A stretch of 64,000 nucleotides of DNA from Pseudoalteromonas sp. A601 (GCF_002165575.1 NZ_MXQF01000010.1:116782-180781); one strand, 5' to 3'. Positions 49,119 to 59,122 are shown, counted from the first letter of the stretch. Numbers and translations: made by a program. The notes: generated by a model not told the origin, from the sequence alone.

Positions 49119-50252
49119 ATGAAAAAACCACCTATTATTTGGACCAATGTCCTGTTCTTTAGCCTAACTTTTTTAGCTGCGGCTACTTTAGTCCCTTGGT
49201 ATGGAATTACCTACGGATTTACCAGCGCGCACTGGATTGCATTTGTCGGCTGTATGTTTTACGCCGGTATGTCGATAACAGCTGGCTATCACCGTTTATG
49301 GGCTCATAAAACCTACGATGCCCACCCAGCTATAGAAGTATTTTTTGCTCTAGGTGGGGCCTTTGCATTACAAAACAGTGCATTGCATTGGAGTAGCGAT
49401 CATCGTATTCATCATGGTCAAGTAGATGACCCAATCAAAGACCCATACGCTGCAACCAATGGTTTTTGGTATAGCCATATAGGTTGGATGCTTCGTGATT
49501 ATCAAGGTGACAGCTATGGTGATTACAGCAACTGCCGTGACTTACAACGTAATAAAGTAGTGATGTGGCAACACCGTCACTACATGAAGCTAGTACTTGC
49601 TACTAATATTGGTATTCCATTAGCACTTGGTTTAATGGTCGGCGATGTGTTTGGTATGCTATTATTAGCAGGATTATTGCGTTTGGTGTTAAGTCAGCAT
49701 TTTACCTTTTTTATCAATTCAGTGGCACACATTTGGGGTTCTCGCCCTTACACTGAAAAAAATACAGCAAGAGATAACGGCTTTTTAGCGCTGTTTACTT
49801 ATGGTGAGGGTTATCATAACTTCCATCATATTTTTGCCAGCGATTACCGCAATGGCATTAGATGGTTTCATTATGACCCCACCAAATGGATGATCCGCTC
49901 TTTAGCTGCTGTTGGGTTAGCTAAAAAGCTTAAGCGCACGCCGGTAGAGCGTATTGAAAAAGCAAAAGCCGAAACTTTAATGAACAAAACGCAAGTTCGC
50001 TTAGCTAAATTGCCATTAGCGCAAGATAAGCTTACATTATTGCAGCAAGAATATGATTTATTGTTGAAAAAGCTACAACACTTTTGTGCCCTAAAAAAAC
50101 AGGTACTTGAAGTTAAAAAGAATAACATGCTGCAACAATGCGAAAAATCAGCTTTAATTACACAATACCATGAGCTAGAAGCCGCTTGGGAAACACAAAA
50201 GCAAGCATGGCTAGCACTGAATGCGAGGTTATTAAAAGCCTCTTTTAGTTAA
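49119..50252 (+). CDS. Membrane fatty-acid (acyl-CoA) desaturase
   Basis: 377 residues with about four membrane helices and the three His boxes of Delta9-type desaturases: HRLWAH (near residue 59), HRIHH (near 95) and HNFHH (near 237). These bind the di-iron centre. The last 90 residues (about 285-377) form a charged, coiled-coil-rich tail that is not part of the catalytic core; I recall similar tails in homologues of related genera. It introduces a double bond into membrane acyl chains, so control by FabR makes sense. Followed seven to thirteen bases later by sthA. Confidence 0.93.
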   Translation: MKKPPIIWTNVLFFSLTFLAAATLVPWYGITYGFTSAHWIAFVGCMFYAGMSITAGYHRLWAHKTYDAHPAIEVFFALGGAFALQNSALHWSSDHRIHHGQVDDPIKDPYAATNGFWYSHIGWMLRDYQGDSYGDYSNCRDLQRNKVVMWQHRHYMKLVLATNIGIPLALGLMVGDVFGMLLLAGLLRLVLSQHFTFFINSVAHIWGSRPYTEKNTARDNGFLALFTYGEGYHNFHHIFASDYRNGIRWFHYDPTKWMIRSLAAVGLAKKLKRTPVERIEKAKAETLMNKTQVRLAKLPLAQDKLTLLQQEYDLLLKKLQHFCALKKQVLEVKKNNMLQQCEKSALITQYHELEAAWETQKQAWLALNARLLKASFS

Positions 50253-50265
50253 TGTAGGAGTGGCT

Positions 50266-51693
50266 GTGGCCAAACAACAAGTAAAGAAAGAGCAACAATC
50301 GTTTCAATATGATGCGATTATTATAGGCACGGGTCCTGGCGGTGAAGGTACCGCCATGAACCTATCTAAAAGCAACAAAAAAGTAGCGGTGATCGAACGC
50401 CAAGAAGGTGTTGGAGGCGGTTGCGTACATTGGGGCACTATTCCATCAAAAGCGCTACGTCACTCTGTTAGCCGTTATATTGAGTATAAAGCCAACCCAC
50501 TATTTAATGTGGGCGAGCGACCAAGCCGCTTAACCTTCCCTGATATTTTGCGTCATGCAAGTTCGGTTATTTCAAAGCAATCTAATTTACGTAGTAGCTT
50601 TTACGATAGAAATCGTATTCACTTGTTTCAAGGTGATGCGAGCTTTGTTGATAAAAATACCGTTGAAATCACTCGCCTTGATGGCTCAACTGAGCGTTTA
50701 ACAGCAAAGACCATTGTTATTGCAACTGGTTCACGCCCTTACCGCCCGCCAGAAGTCGACTTTGATCACTCGCGTATTTACGACAGCGATACAATTTTAG
50801 GCCTTGAGCATGACCCACATCGCGTATTAATTTATGGCGCTGGTGTAATTGGCTGTGAGTATGCGTCTATTTTTAAAGGTTTAGGCGCGAAGGTTGATTT
50901 AGTGAACACCCGTGATCGCTTATTGGCGTTTATGGATGCTGAAATATCAGACGCATTAAGCTACCACTTTTGGAATAGCGGTATTGTTATTCGCCATAAT
51001 GAAGAATTTGACCGTATCGAAACCCGTGATGACTGTGTAGTAATGCATTTAAAATCAGGCAAACGCGTTAAAGCTGATTGTATTTTATTTGCCAATGGCC
51101 GTACGGGTAACACCGATGGTTTAAACCTTGAAGCAGTAGGTTTAAACGCGGATGGCCGTGGGCAATTAAAAGTAAATGAAACCTACCAAACCGAGGTTGA
51201 TAACATTTACGCGGTGGGTGATGTAATTGGTTACCCAAGCCTTGCCAGTGCCGCGTTTGATCAAGGCCGAATTGCAGCTGATGCCATCGCTTGTGGTAAT
51301 TGCGATGAAAAGCTGATCATTGATATTCCGGCGGGTATTTATACCATTCCTGAAATGAGTTCAGTCGGTAAAACCGAGCAACAACTTACTGCGGCTAAAA
51401 TACCGTACGAAGTAGGCCGTGCACAGTTTAAACACTTAGCACGTGCTCAAATTGCCGGCACTGAAGTAGGCAGTTTAAAAATATTATTTCATACTGAAAC
51501 TAAAGAAGTACTTGGCGTACATTGCTTTGGTGAGCGTGCCTCTGAAATTGTTCACATTGGCCAAGCCATTATGGAACAAAAAAATGGTGGCAATAATATC
51601 GACTACTTTGTAAATACTACATTTAACTACCCAACCATGGCTGAGGCTTACCGTGTTGCGGCGTTAAATGGTTTAAACCGCTTATTTAAATAA
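50266..51693 (+). CDS. sthA: Soluble pyridine nucleotide transhydrogenase SthA
   Basis: 475 residues from a GTG at 50266, which has a TAGGAG ribosome site five bases before it (an earlier GTG at 50260 overlaps that site). FAD-binding motif [15 protein letters not shown], redox-loop region [17 protein letters not shown] with the single conserved Cys as in E. coli SthA, NAD motif [14 protein letters not shown], and C-terminal dimer domain with [16 protein letters not shown]. It transfers hydride between NADPH and NAD+, balancing the redox pools. Desaturation consumes reducing power, so the pairing may be functional. Confidence 0.95.
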   Translation: MAKQQVKKEQQSFQYDAIIIGTGPGGEGTAMNLSKSNKKVAVIERQEGVGGGCVHWGTIPSKALRHSVSRYIEYKANPLFNVGERPSRLTFPDILRHASSVISKQSNLRSSFYDRNRIHLFQGDASFVDKNTVEITRLDGSTERLTAKTIVIATGSRPYRPPEVDFDHSRIYDSDTILGLEHDPHRVLIYGAGVIGCEYASIFKGLGAKVDLVNTRDRLLAFMDAEISDALSYHFWNSGIVIRHNEEFDRIETRDDCVVMHLKSGKRVKADCILFANGRTGNTDGLNLEAVGLNADGRGQLKVNETYQTEVDNIYAVGDVIGYPSLASAAFDQGRIAADAIACGNCDEKLIIDIPAGIYTIPEMSSVGKTEQQLTAAKIPYEVGRAQFKHLARAQIAGTEVGSLKILFHTETKEVLGVHCFGERASEIVHIGQAIMEQKNGGNNIDYFVNTTFNYPTMAEAYRVAALNGLNRLFK

Positions 51694-51723
51694 CCCATAT
51701 TTAAAAGCGCCTTAAAAGACAAC

Positions 51724-51754
51724 AAAAAGCCCGCTTAAAATTAGCGGGCTTTTT
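51724..51754. terminator. Bidirectional terminator between sthA and hemE
   Basis: Inverted repeat AAAAAGCCCGCT / AGCGGGCTTTTT around a seven-base loop, with T-runs on both strands. Confidence 0.9.
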
Positions 51755-51793
51755 ACTAGGCAAATAACGTATGGCTCGTTATTTTAACGGCTA

Positions 51794-52858
51794 TTATTTA
51801 TGATATTGCGCACTTAACTCATGTACTGCGTTAATGAATACACCTGCGTTTTCAGGATCTACATCTGGTGTAATACCGTGACCTAGGTTAAATACATGAC
51901 CATTACCAGTACCAAAGTCTTCTAAAATAGTGCCGACTTCTTGGCGAATGCGATCATGCGTACCGTGTAGCATTGATGGGTCCATATTACCTTGTAACGC
52001 CACTTTATCGCCAACACGACGTTTAGCATCACTAATATTGATAGTCCAATCAAGCCCTACAGCGTCACAGCCTGTTGCCGCGATTGCTTCTATCCATTGA
52101 CCGCCATTTTTAGTAAATAGTGTTACAGGCACTTTACGGCCGTCATATTCACGAATTAAACCATCAACAATCTTATGCATGTACTGCAATGAAAACTCGT
52201 TGTAATCACGCGGGCTTAATACACCACCCCATGAATCGAAAACCATAAGTGATTGAGCACCGGCCTTTACTTGCGCATTAAGGTAATCAATCACTGAATC
52301 AGCTAATTTATCAAGTAATAAGTGCAGTGTTTGTGGCTCTGCAAACGCCATTTTTTTGATTTTGCCAAATACTTTGCTGCTACCGCCTTCAACCATATAA
52401 GTGGCTAAAGTCCATGGTGAACCAGAAAAACCAATTAGTGGCACTTCACCTTTTAACTCACGGCGAATAGTACTTACGGCGTTCATTACATAGCCAAGCT
52501 CATCCGTTGGGTCAAGCTTTGGAATTTTTTTAACATCAGCTAATGATGAAATCGGACGTTCAAACTTAGGGCCTTCACCGGTCTCAAAGTACAAGCCTAA
52601 GCCCATCGCATCTGGAATCGTTAAAATATCGCTAAATAAAATAGCGGCATCTAGTGGATAACGGCGAAGCGGCTGTAAAGTTACTTCACAGGCTAGTTCA
52701 GCATTTCTGCATAGGCTCATAAAATCGCCCGCTTGTGCACGTGTAGCGCGGTATTCAGGTAAATAACGGCCAGCTTGGCGCATCATCCATACCGGAGTCA
52801 CATCAACGGGTTGTTTCTGTAGTGCACGTAAATAACGGTCGTTTTTTAATTCGCTCAT
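51794..52858 (-). CDS. hemE: Uroporphyrinogen decarboxylase HemE
   Basis: 354 residues. The N-terminal signature [16 protein letters not shown], the active-site stretch [18 protein letters not shown] (catalytic Asp) and [17 protein letters not shown] are all present, as is [15 protein letters not shown] near the C-terminus. It removes four acetate carboxyls from uroporphyrinogen III to make coproporphyrinogen III in haem synthesis. Stand-alone gene; its upstream gap with rsd is unusually long. Confidence 0.97.
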   Translation of the reverse strand: MSELKNDRYLRALQKQPVDVTPVWMMRQAGRYLPEYRATRAQAGDFMSLCRNAELACEVTLQPLRRYPLDAAILFSDILTIPDAMGLGLYFETGEGPKFERPISSLADVKKIPKLDPTDELGYVMNAVSTIRRELKGEVPLIGFSGSPWTLATYMVEGGSSKVFGKIKKMAFAEPQTLHLLLDKLADSVIDYLNAQVKAGAQSLMVFDSWGGVLSPRDYNEFSLQYMHKIVDGLIREYDGRKVPVTLFTKNGGQWIEAIAATGCDAVGLDWTINISDAKRRVGDKVALQGNMDPSMLHGTHDRIRQEVGTILEDFGTGNGHVFNLGHGITPDVDPENAGVFINAVHELSAQYHK

Positions 52859-53030
52859 AGCGTAAAGGATCCTAAAGCTGATATATATTGCGCAGATTGT
52901 ATCACCATATCGCCAAGTGCTCTATTGCAATGAAGCTAAAACATAGATTGATAGATGCAGATCAAGGGTTTTATTTAACGTTTAAAAGTCGAGTAACAAA
53001 AATAACATTTGAAATTTATCATTAATAAGT

Positions 53031-53059
53031 TTGCAACATGGTAAAAAGCTTGGTATAAC
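53031..53059 (+). promoter_or_regulatory. Sigma-70-type promoter of a candidate small RNA
   Basis: TTGCAA (53031-53036), 17 bases, TATAAC (53054-53059). Both hexamers are near consensus. Predicted start about 53066. Confidence 0.65.
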
Positions 53060-53065
53060 TTGTCC

Positions 53066-53190
53066 TGCGTTAACAATAACAACAATAAAAATTATATAAC
53101 AACAATAATAAAAATCTTCCCATAACAAAAAGAAAGCTTGTTTAAACAAGTCATGGAAAAGAAATTAAACCACCTTTATGGTGGTTTTTT
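53066..53190 (+). ncRNA. Candidate small RNA upstream of rsd
   Basis: A near-consensus promoter and a perfect terminator hairpin (AAACCACC / GGTGGTTT followed by a T-run, 53167-53190) delimit an RNA of about 125 bases. Its 5' half is very A- and C-rich and unstructured (repeated AACAATAA/AACAACAATAA units), followed by a 14-base palindrome CTTGTTTAAACAAG (53138-53151). No credible ribosome site or open frame lies within it. A translation leader for rsd with an attenuator is the alternative, but about 150 bases separate the terminator from rsd, which has its own TAGGAG ribosome site. Confidence 0.5.
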
Positions 53191-53340
53191 CTTGTCTGAA
53201 ATAATACTAATAATATATAAAAACTGCTTATATATCATTCAGTTCAAATTTTGTTACCGAAATAATAAAAAAATGTGTTGATCTTTGCTGCATATTTCAT
53301 TGTTATATAAAGAAAACCAACCCAGCTTAGGAGAATAATC

Positions 53341-53811
53341 ATGCTGACGCGTTTGGAAAAAGCTCAACAAAAATGGGGCGGTAGCCACACAATAATCGAC
53401 AAATGGTTAACAGAGCGCCAAGAGCTATTAGTACTTTATTGTAAAATTGCAGGTTTTGCTCCTTATGATAAAAAAGATCATGCTTTGCCTGATCAACTAC
53501 AAATTCAAAGCTTTTGCCAAATATTAATGGATTATTTATCAGCTGGGCACTTTGAGGTCTATGACGATATAGCAAAAGCATGTGAGCAAAAAGGCCAAAA
53601 AAGCCAACAGCTTGCCAACGACCTATACCCTCGTATTTCTGATACTACAGATATTGCTCTGGATTTTAATGATAAATACGCAGAGGTGGCTAAAGATGAG
53701 TTATTAAATGATTTTGATAATGACTTATCTAAATTAGGTGAAGCATTAGAGCTACGTTTTGAGCTTGAAGATGAACTCATTGACAACTTGTATTCTAATC
53801 ACACTGATTAA
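53341..53811 (+). CDS. rsd: Rsd, anti-sigma-70 regulator
   Basis: 156 residues, all helical. The N-terminal MLTRLEKAQQKWGGSHTIIDKWLTERQELLVLYCKIAGF is the Rsd/AlgQ signature. Rsd binds sigma-70 and frees core polymerase for alternative sigma factors in stationary phase. Length matches the family. Ribosome site TAGGAG eight bases before the ATG. The intergenic region upstream holds a candidate small RNA. Confidence 0.93.
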   Translation: MLTRLEKAQQKWGGSHTIIDKWLTERQELLVLYCKIAGFAPYDKKDHALPDQLQIQSFCQILMDYLSAGHFEVYDDIAKACEQKGQKSQQLANDLYPRISDTTDIALDFNDKYAEVAKDELLNDFDNDLSKLGEALELRFELEDELIDNLYSNHTD

Positions 53812-53829
53812 GCTTTTTAAGTTGCATTA

Positions 53830-53855
53830 AAAAAGGGGCCAAATGGCCCCTTTTT
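53830..53855. terminator. Bidirectional terminator between rsd and the FKBP gene
   Basis: Inverted repeat AAAAAGGGGCC / GGCCCCTTTTT with a four-base loop, with T-runs on both strands. Confidence 0.9.
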
Positions 53856-53870
53856 GCTAACTTGAGTAAA

Positions 53871-54626
53871 TTACTCAGCAGCTGCAGCTTGCTCTTCATC
53901 TTGAATTTCAAGTAGTTCTACTTCAAAAACAAGTGTAGAGTTAGCTGGAATTTTACCTAAGTCACGGTCGCCGTAAGCAAGATCAGCAGGGATTGTGAAC
54001 TTGTACTTAGAGCCAACAGGCATAAGCTGTAGACCTTCAGTCCAACCAGGAATAACACGATTAAGTGGGAAAGTTGTTGGCTCATTACGTGAATAAGAGC
54101 TATCAAATTCAGTACCGTCTAATAAAGTACCTTGATAATGTACTTTAACTACGTCTGTCGCCACAGGTTTTTCACCATCACCTTGAGTGATCACTTCATA
54201 TTGAAGACCTGACTCAGTCACTGTAACGCCCTCTTTTGCAGCATTATCAGCTAGGTATTTTTCACCATCAGCTTTACTTTTCTCAGCTTCTACTTTCGCG
54301 TGAGCTTCTTGCTTAGTACGTACAGATGTATCAAGTGCCGTTAACACTTCACGGATTTTTTCTTCATCAAGCTTAGACTCACCAGCAAGTGCATCTTCAA
54401 AACCGCGCATAAGTAGTGCTTGATCAAGCTCAACACCTAGCTCTTTTTTATCGGCTAAGTCTTTATTTAAGAAGTTACCAACTGATGCACCAATACCGTA
54501 TGCTTGTTGTTGTGCTTCAGTTTCTAACTTAACTGGTGCTGCTTGTTCTTGTTTTGCTTCTTGATTACAAGCCGTAAGCGCTAAAACTGACGCTGCAATC
54601 AATGACAATTTAATCGTCTTTTTCAT
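53871..54626 (-). CDS. FKBP-type peptidyl-prolyl isomerase (FkpA/MIP-like), predicted lipoprotein
   Basis: 251 residues from ATG 54624-54626, with a GGAG ribosome site; a start at 54644 lies before it in frame. A signal peptide ends in a lipobox (VLALTAC). The N-terminal helical dimerisation domain (about 30-140, KTDEEKIREVLTALD-type helices) precedes the FKBP domain (about 150-240) with VKVHYQGTLLDGTEFDSSYSRNEP and the closing STLVFEVELLEI. It assists folding of envelope proteins. Similar to FkpA/MIP. Confidence 0.93.
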   Translation of the reverse strand: MKKTIKLSLIAASVLALTACNQEAKQEQAAPVKLETEAQQQAYGIGASVGNFLNKDLADKKELGVELDQALLMRGFEDALAGESKLDEEKIREVLTALDTSVRTKQEAHAKVEAEKSKADGEKYLADNAAKEGVTVTESGLQYEVITQGDGEKPVATDVVKVHYQGTLLDGTEFDSSYSRNEPTTFPLNRVIPGWTEGLQLMPVGSKYKFTIPADLAYGDRDLGKIPANSTLVFEVELLEIQDEEQAAAAE

Positions 54627-54828
54627 TTTAAATCTCCGACACACTTTGCAGATGTCATTTATTGTATTATTACTAGTTAAAGATTAACGGCCTACATGAT
54701 AGGCTGCTTATCTAATTACTGAGTACGGCGATATGCCAATTTCAAATCATTAGATAAACGACCTCGACCTTTATCGCGTCCTAGTCTAACCTCTCAGTCA
54801 ACAAGAGTTAAGGGGAAATACCTGTAAT

Positions 54829-55827
54829 ATGTCGATATTTCGTACTTTTTTGTATCTTCTGAGCTGCACTTTATTAATTGCTTGCTCAGAACAAAAAGAA
54901 CACGCGACTGCCAGCTATGAGCATGCAGCTCGTGGCGCGTTTGCCTCTGCACTTTCTCACGATGGCCAGTATAGCCTGATCTCATCTATACACCATGGGG
55001 TCGCCCTATGGGATAATCAACAACAGGTACTAAAATATCAATGGTTTCAGCAACAAGACCAGGATAGTCTGGTACACACCGTGGCCATAGCCTTTGATAA
55101 CAGCCATGCCGTTACCGCAGAAAAAACCACGTTTGCCGTATGGGATATCAATACTGGTGACAACGTTGGTTATTATAAAATAAAAACCGCCACCATTCGC
55201 GATATCGCTATTAGCAATCAAGGTCGCAGTGTTTTATATGGCCGTAGCGACAATGTTGTTGTTTACCTCAACTTAGAGACCGGCCGGCGCATTGAGTTCC
55301 TTGGTCACCAAGAAAAAATTAACGTGGTAGACCTCTCTCCCAATGGTCGCTTTGCACTAAGTGGCTCAAACGACTACGTTGCTTACTTTTGGGATACGCA
55401 AAGCGGCCAAGTCATTCACCGCTTTAACCACCCTAACCGTGTAACCCAAGTAGCCCTTGATCCACAAGGTCGCTACGCCTTTACCGCAGACAGTATGGCA
55501 CAAGCACATGTATGGCAGCTGACAACAGGTGATCTTGTTAGCAAACTAAAGTATATTGCCCGTCAGAAAATTTTTACTGCGGTTCGATTTAACGAACAAG
55601 CAACTTTGTTGTTAACTGGATCACCTAACCGCTTAGTTGATTTATGGCAAATAGCCGATGGTGAAAATATTCAAAGCTGGCGAGTCACTCCGCGCGAAGG
55701 CAGTAAGCCTAAATCGGCGGTGGTGTTAGATGTCGCGTTTACTGATAACGATACTGCGTTGTTAACCGAAAGCTCCAGCGGAATCGCTGAGCGCTTTACT
55801 ATACGAGAAGCTAATGAACACAATTGA
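54829..55827 (+). CDS. WD40-repeat lipoprotein
   Basis: 332 residues. Signal peptide with lipobox (LLIAC). The mature protein is a seven-bladed beta-propeller of WD40 type; repeats such as VALDPQGRYAFTADSMAQAHVWQLTTG, VDLSPNGRFALSGSNDYVAYFWDTQSG and VRFNEQATLLLTGSPNRLVDLWQIADG are plain. Such secreted propellers act as scaffolds; the partner is unknown. The slyX start lies within its last codons, so the two genes are coupled. Confidence 0.85.
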   Translation: MSIFRTFLYLLSCTLLIACSEQKEHATASYEHAARGAFASALSHDGQYSLISSIHHGVALWDNQQQVLKYQWFQQQDQDSLVHTVAIAFDNSHAVTAEKTTFAVWDINTGDNVGYYKIKTATIRDIAISNQGRSVLYGRSDNVVVYLNLETGRRIEFLGHQEKINVVDLSPNGRFALSGSNDYVAYFWDTQSGQVIHRFNHPNRVTQVALDPQGRYAFTADSMAQAHVWQLTTGDLVSKLKYIARQKIFTAVRFNEQATLLLTGSPNRLVDLWQIADGENIQSWRVTPREGSKPKSAVVLDVAFTDNDTALLTESSSGIAERFTIREANEHN

Positions 55828-56026
55828 ACATCGCTTAATGGAACTTGAGGCAAAAGTGGCCTTTCAAGATGAAACGATTGATATATTAAATGATGAAATT
55901 AAAGCTCACCAGCAGCTGTTGGCTAAAATGAAGCGCCAAACAGAACTACTGGCTGAGAAAATAAAAGAGTCGCAACAGCCCTCTTTGATGTCGCAAATGC
56001 AAGAGCCACCGCCACCGCATTATTAA
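55814..56026 (+). CDS. slyX: SlyX family protein
   Basis: 70 residues, an almost continuous coiled coil (EHRLMELEAKVAFQDETIDILNDEIKAHQQLLAKMKRQTELLAEKI) with a proline-rich end (EPPPPHY), both typical of SlyX. Function is unknown. In E. coli slyX is also near yheV. It overlaps the WD40 gene by 14 bases. Confidence 0.93.
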   Translation: MNTIEHRLMELEAKVAFQDETIDILNDEIKAHQQLLAKMKRQTELLAEKIKESQQPSLMSQMQEPPPPHY

Positions 56027-56034
56027 ACAAGCGG

Positions 56035-56238
56035 TTAGTCACCCGGCTTAAACACGCCAATCACTTGTTCAAATTGGCGTGTTGATGCTTGCACAGCTTG
56101 CTCTGGCTGAGTCATTTTATGACCGCACTGAACACACTCAACCTTTTCAACGTCATGCTCTTTATATAACATCATCATATCCATGGTTTTACATTCAGGA
56201 CAAGTTGCACCCGCAATAAATCGTTTTCTCTGTTTCAC
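56035..56238 (-). CDS. yheV: YheV family zinc-ribbon protein
   Basis: 67 residues with two Cys-x2-Cys pairs (ATCPECKTMD and VECVQCGHKM), a zinc ribbon. The opening KRKRFIAGATCPECK and closing EQVIGVFKPGD match YheV as I know it in E. coli. No function assigned. It converges with slyX. Confidence 0.92.
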   Translation of the reverse strand: MKQRKRFIAGATCPECKTMDMMMLYKEHDVEKVECVQCGHKMTQPEQAVQASTRQFEQVIGVFKPGD

Positions 56239-56369
56239 ACCACTTCTCCACAGTTTTAACTGCTATCATTTTATCCTAATATCTACCTAGGTGATACGAT
56301 TGATAACCATAAGTCGATCCGTGCTATGATATAGGCAATTCAATCAGGGCACAGTAAAGTAACGTATTC

Positions 56370-58292
56370 ATGATCCAAATCTCAGAAATAGAACTATTAC
56401 GTGGCGGTAAAGCACTGTTAAAAGATGCTTCAGCAACCTTATTTCCGGAGCATAAAGTAGGCTTAGTAGGCGCTAACGGCTGCGGTAAATCTACCTTATT
56501 TAGCTTGTTAAAGTCAGAGCTTTCATTAGATGCAGGTAATTATACCATTCCTAAAGATTGGTCTATTTCATCAGTAAAACAAGAAACCCCTGCGCTTGAA
56601 ATAAGCGCGATTGATTACGTACTACAAGGCCACCCTGATTATTACGCGTTACGGATTGCCCTACGTAAAGCCGAGCAAAATAACGATGGCGATACACAAG
56701 CTAAAGTACATATTCAGCTAGAAAATATAAAAGGCTACAGCATAGAAGCCAAAGCGGGCGAGCTATTGCACGGTTTAGGTTTCGCCAATAACCAGATTGA
56801 AAACCCTGTCAGTGCGTTTTCAGGTGGTTGGCGTATGCGTTTAAACCTAGCCCAAGCCCTTATCCGCGATGCTGATTTACTACTGCTGGATGAGCCAACT
56901 AACCACTTAGACTTGGACGCAGTTTATTGGCTCGAACGTTTTTTACGTGCTTACACAGGCACACTAGTATTGATCTCTCATGACCGTGAGTTTTTGGATG
57001 CGGTGGTTGATCAGATTTGGCATATCGACCAGCAAAAGATTAACGTTTATAAAGGCCATTACTCGCAATTTGAGCGCCAAAAAGCCGAGCGTTTATTGCA
57101 ACAACAAGCAATGTTTGAAAAACAACAAGAGCAAATTGCCCACCTTGAGCAATTTATTACGCGCTTTAAAGCCAAAGCCAGTAAAGCTAAACAAGCACAA
57201 AGCCGTGTTAAAGCACTTGAGCGCATGGAAAAGCTTGCCCCAGCACATGCCGACTCGCCGTTTGATTTTGAATTTGCTGAACCACTTGCTTTACCTAACC
57301 CACTCATGACACTTGATAAAGCCAAAGCAGGTTATGGTGATGTGACTATTTTAGATAGCATAAAACTTAACTTAGTACCCGGTAGTCGCATTGCATTACT
57401 CGGTCGTAACGGCGCGGGTAAATCGACTTTAATTAAACTCCTAGCTGGCGAACTGCAACCGCAAGCCGGTGAAGTATTTCAACATCAGGGTTTAAACATT
57501 GGCTACTTTGCTCAGCATCAATTGGAATCCTTAGATTTAAAAGCCAGCGCTGTTACACATATACAACGTTTAAACCCAAAAGCTAGTGAGCAATCACTGC
57601 GTGACTTTTTAGGCGGTTTTGCGTTTATAGGCGACAAAGCTCTTGAGCCAGTTGCCCCATTCTCTGGGGGTGAAAAAGCCCGCCTCGTTTTAGCCATGCT
57701 AGTTTATCAAAAGCCAAACTTATTGCTGCTGGATGAGCCTACTAACCACCTTGATTTAGAAATGCGTCATGCTCTTGTTATGGCATTGCAAGGCTTTGAA
57801 GGCGCAATGGTGACCGTATCGCACGATCGCCATATGCTAAAAAACACTGCTGACGAATATTACTTGGTTGATAACGGCGAAGTCACTCAGTTTGGCTATG
57901 ATTTAGACGAGTACTACCAATGGTTACTCAATGCCAATAAAGAAGCTGCCAAGGTTGGGCAAACTGATGACGAACCAAAAGCAAACTCACAAGTTAACCG
58001 TAAAGAGCAAAAGCGCTTAGAAGCGGAGTTTAGAAAATCAATTCAGCCCCTTAAAAAGCAGATTGAAAAACTTGAAAAGCAACTCGATAAACACTCCGCA
58101 GAACTTAGCGAAGTGGAAGTTGCACTGGGCGATAACGAGCTTTATCACGATGACAACAAAGCCAAACTAAAAGAGTTAATTAGCAAACAAGCGACATTAA
58201 CACCTAAAGTAAACGACATTGAAGAAGAGCTACTCATGGCCCTTGAAGAGATGGAAGAAAAAGAACAAGCGTTTGCCGATGAACTGGCTTAA
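56370..58292 (+). CDS. yheS: ABC-F ATPase YheS
   Basis: 640 residues, no membrane segments. Two ABC domains: Walker A motifs GANGCGKST (near residue 36) and GRNGAGKST (near 347), signatures FSGGWRMRL and FSGGEKARL, Walker B LLLLDEPTNHLD in both. An inter-domain linker (about 225-305) and a C-terminal coiled coil (about 540-640) are typical of ABC-F proteins, which act on the ribosome rather than in transport. YheS relieves certain arrest peptides in E. coli. It overlaps the next gene by 14 bases. Confidence 0.95.
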   Translation: MIQISEIELLRGGKALLKDASATLFPEHKVGLVGANGCGKSTLFSLLKSELSLDAGNYTIPKDWSISSVKQETPALEISAIDYVLQGHPDYYALRIALRKAEQNNDGDTQAKVHIQLENIKGYSIEAKAGELLHGLGFANNQIENPVSAFSGGWRMRLNLAQALIRDADLLLLDEPTNHLDLDAVYWLERFLRAYTGTLVLISHDREFLDAVVDQIWHIDQQKINVYKGHYSQFERQKAERLLQQQAMFEKQQEQIAHLEQFITRFKAKASKAKQAQSRVKALERMEKLAPAHADSPFDFEFAEPLALPNPLMTLDKAKAGYGDVTILDSIKLNLVPGSRIALLGRNGAGKSTLIKLLAGELQPQAGEVFQHQGLNIGYFAQHQLESLDLKASAVTHIQRLNPKASEQSLRDFLGGFAFIGDKALEPVAPFSGGEKARLVLAMLVYQKPNLLLLDEPTNHLDLEMRHALVMALQGFEGAMVTVSHDRHMLKNTADEYYLVDNGEVTQFGYDLDEYYQWLLNANKEAAKVGQTDDEPKANSQVNRKEQKRLEAEFRKSIQPLKKQIEKLEKQLDKHSAELSEVEVALGDNELYHDDNKAKLKELISKQATLTPKVNDIEEELLMALEEMEEKEQAFADELA

Positions 58293-58692
58293 CAGCGATG
58301 ATTTTTGGCAATTTGCATGTGACCTTTACAGTAAAGGTGACATGCAAACGCGCCTGTTGGCTTATCAAAACCAGCAAGGTAAAAACGTCAACCTGTACTT
58401 GTTGCTGTATTACCTAGATTCTCTCAATCTAGCAATTAGCCAAAACCAACTAAACAAGCTTGAACAATCCATTAGTGAATTTGACCAGCAGGTATTAACT
58501 CCCCTACGTGCTACCCGCGGCTATTTAAAAGCCAATCAAACCGAGATTGCAGATTACGCTATAATTCGTAAAGAACTACTCAGTACTGAGCTAAAGCTAG
58601 AAAAACAGCAGCAACAGATGTTAATAACCACAATTAATAGCTTTGCTCTAACCCCTTGCAGCGCGCCAAATAACACAAGGCTCTATTTGTAA
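58279..58692 (+). CDS. TIGR02444-type conserved hypothetical protein
   Basis: 137 residues from the ATG inside the end of yheS. Helical throughout. The opening FWQFACDLYSKGDMQTRLLAYQNQQGKNVNLYLLLYYLD matches the TIGR02444 family found next to yheS in related bacteria. Function unknown. The overlap with yheS suggests a shared function or at least coupled expression. Confidence 0.85.
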   Translation: MNWLNSDDFWQFACDLYSKGDMQTRLLAYQNQQGKNVNLYLLLYYLDSLNLAISQNQLNKLEQSISEFDQQVLTPLRATRGYLKANQTEIADYAIIRKELLSTELKLEKQQQQMLITTINSFALTPCSAPNNTRLYL

Positions 58693-58796
58693 AAGCCCTC
58701 ATGTGGGTCGTGCTTTAGCGCGTTAATTTTATTAATGACATAATTCATGGCTAAAGCCATTTCCCACGAGCAATCAAATTTTTCATACCCCCTCAT
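58683..58796 (-). CDS. Possible short protein converging on the TIGR02444 gene
   Basis: 37 residues from ATG 58794-58796 (a GTG at 58865 would give 60). The sequence, with MRGYEKFDCSWEMALAMNYVINKINALKHD, reads like a small helical protein with one Cys and two Trp/Tyr-rich stretches, but the ribosome site is weak and I cannot name a family. It overlaps the end of the TIGR02444 gene by ten bases. Confidence 0.3.
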   Translation of the reverse strand: MRGYEKFDCSWEMALAMNYVINKINALKHDPHEGFYK

Positions 58797-59004
58797 TTGC
58801 TTCTCATTCTCTTCCTTGTGCAAAAAGATCTTAAGTAACTTACTCACAAAGAGGTTTAGAGGCACTACGCTTTAAAAAAACAAAGCCGTGATTTAGCTCA
58901 GCAAACTTACTGCAAAATTGTCGCTATAAGTGACGACCTTGAAATTCATTACCTGGTAACTTTCAGCTTTCCCCTTGCAAACTCGCTAACTTCTCTTGGC
59001 AATT

Positions 59005-59096
59005 TTGATCCAAATCAACTTCTATATCACTGCTAATCAACTTAGGAAAATAGCTTGATCTGGATCATATCAGCCTCAGTCAAACCAGCCTATGAT
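59005..59096 (+). promoter_or_regulatory. FNR-type promoter: two FNR boxes and a -10
   Basis: Box 1 TTGATCCAAATCAA (59005-59018) is a perfect FNR consensus (TTGAT-N4-ATCAA). Box 2 TTGATCTGGATCAT (59055-59068) has one deviation. TATGAT (59091-59096) follows as a -10. With a start near 59103, box 2 is centred near -41.5 and box 1 near -91.5, the positions expected for class II and class I FNR activation. Only the 49-residue gene lies immediately downstream. Confidence 0.75.
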
Positions 59097-59122
59097 TAAC
59101 CCATAGACATTAGGAGGCGGTT

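Noticed and set aside
53153..53281. 42-codon frame running through the terminator of the candidate small RNA
   Set aside because: No ribosome site, low-complexity composition and it would cross a strong hairpin.
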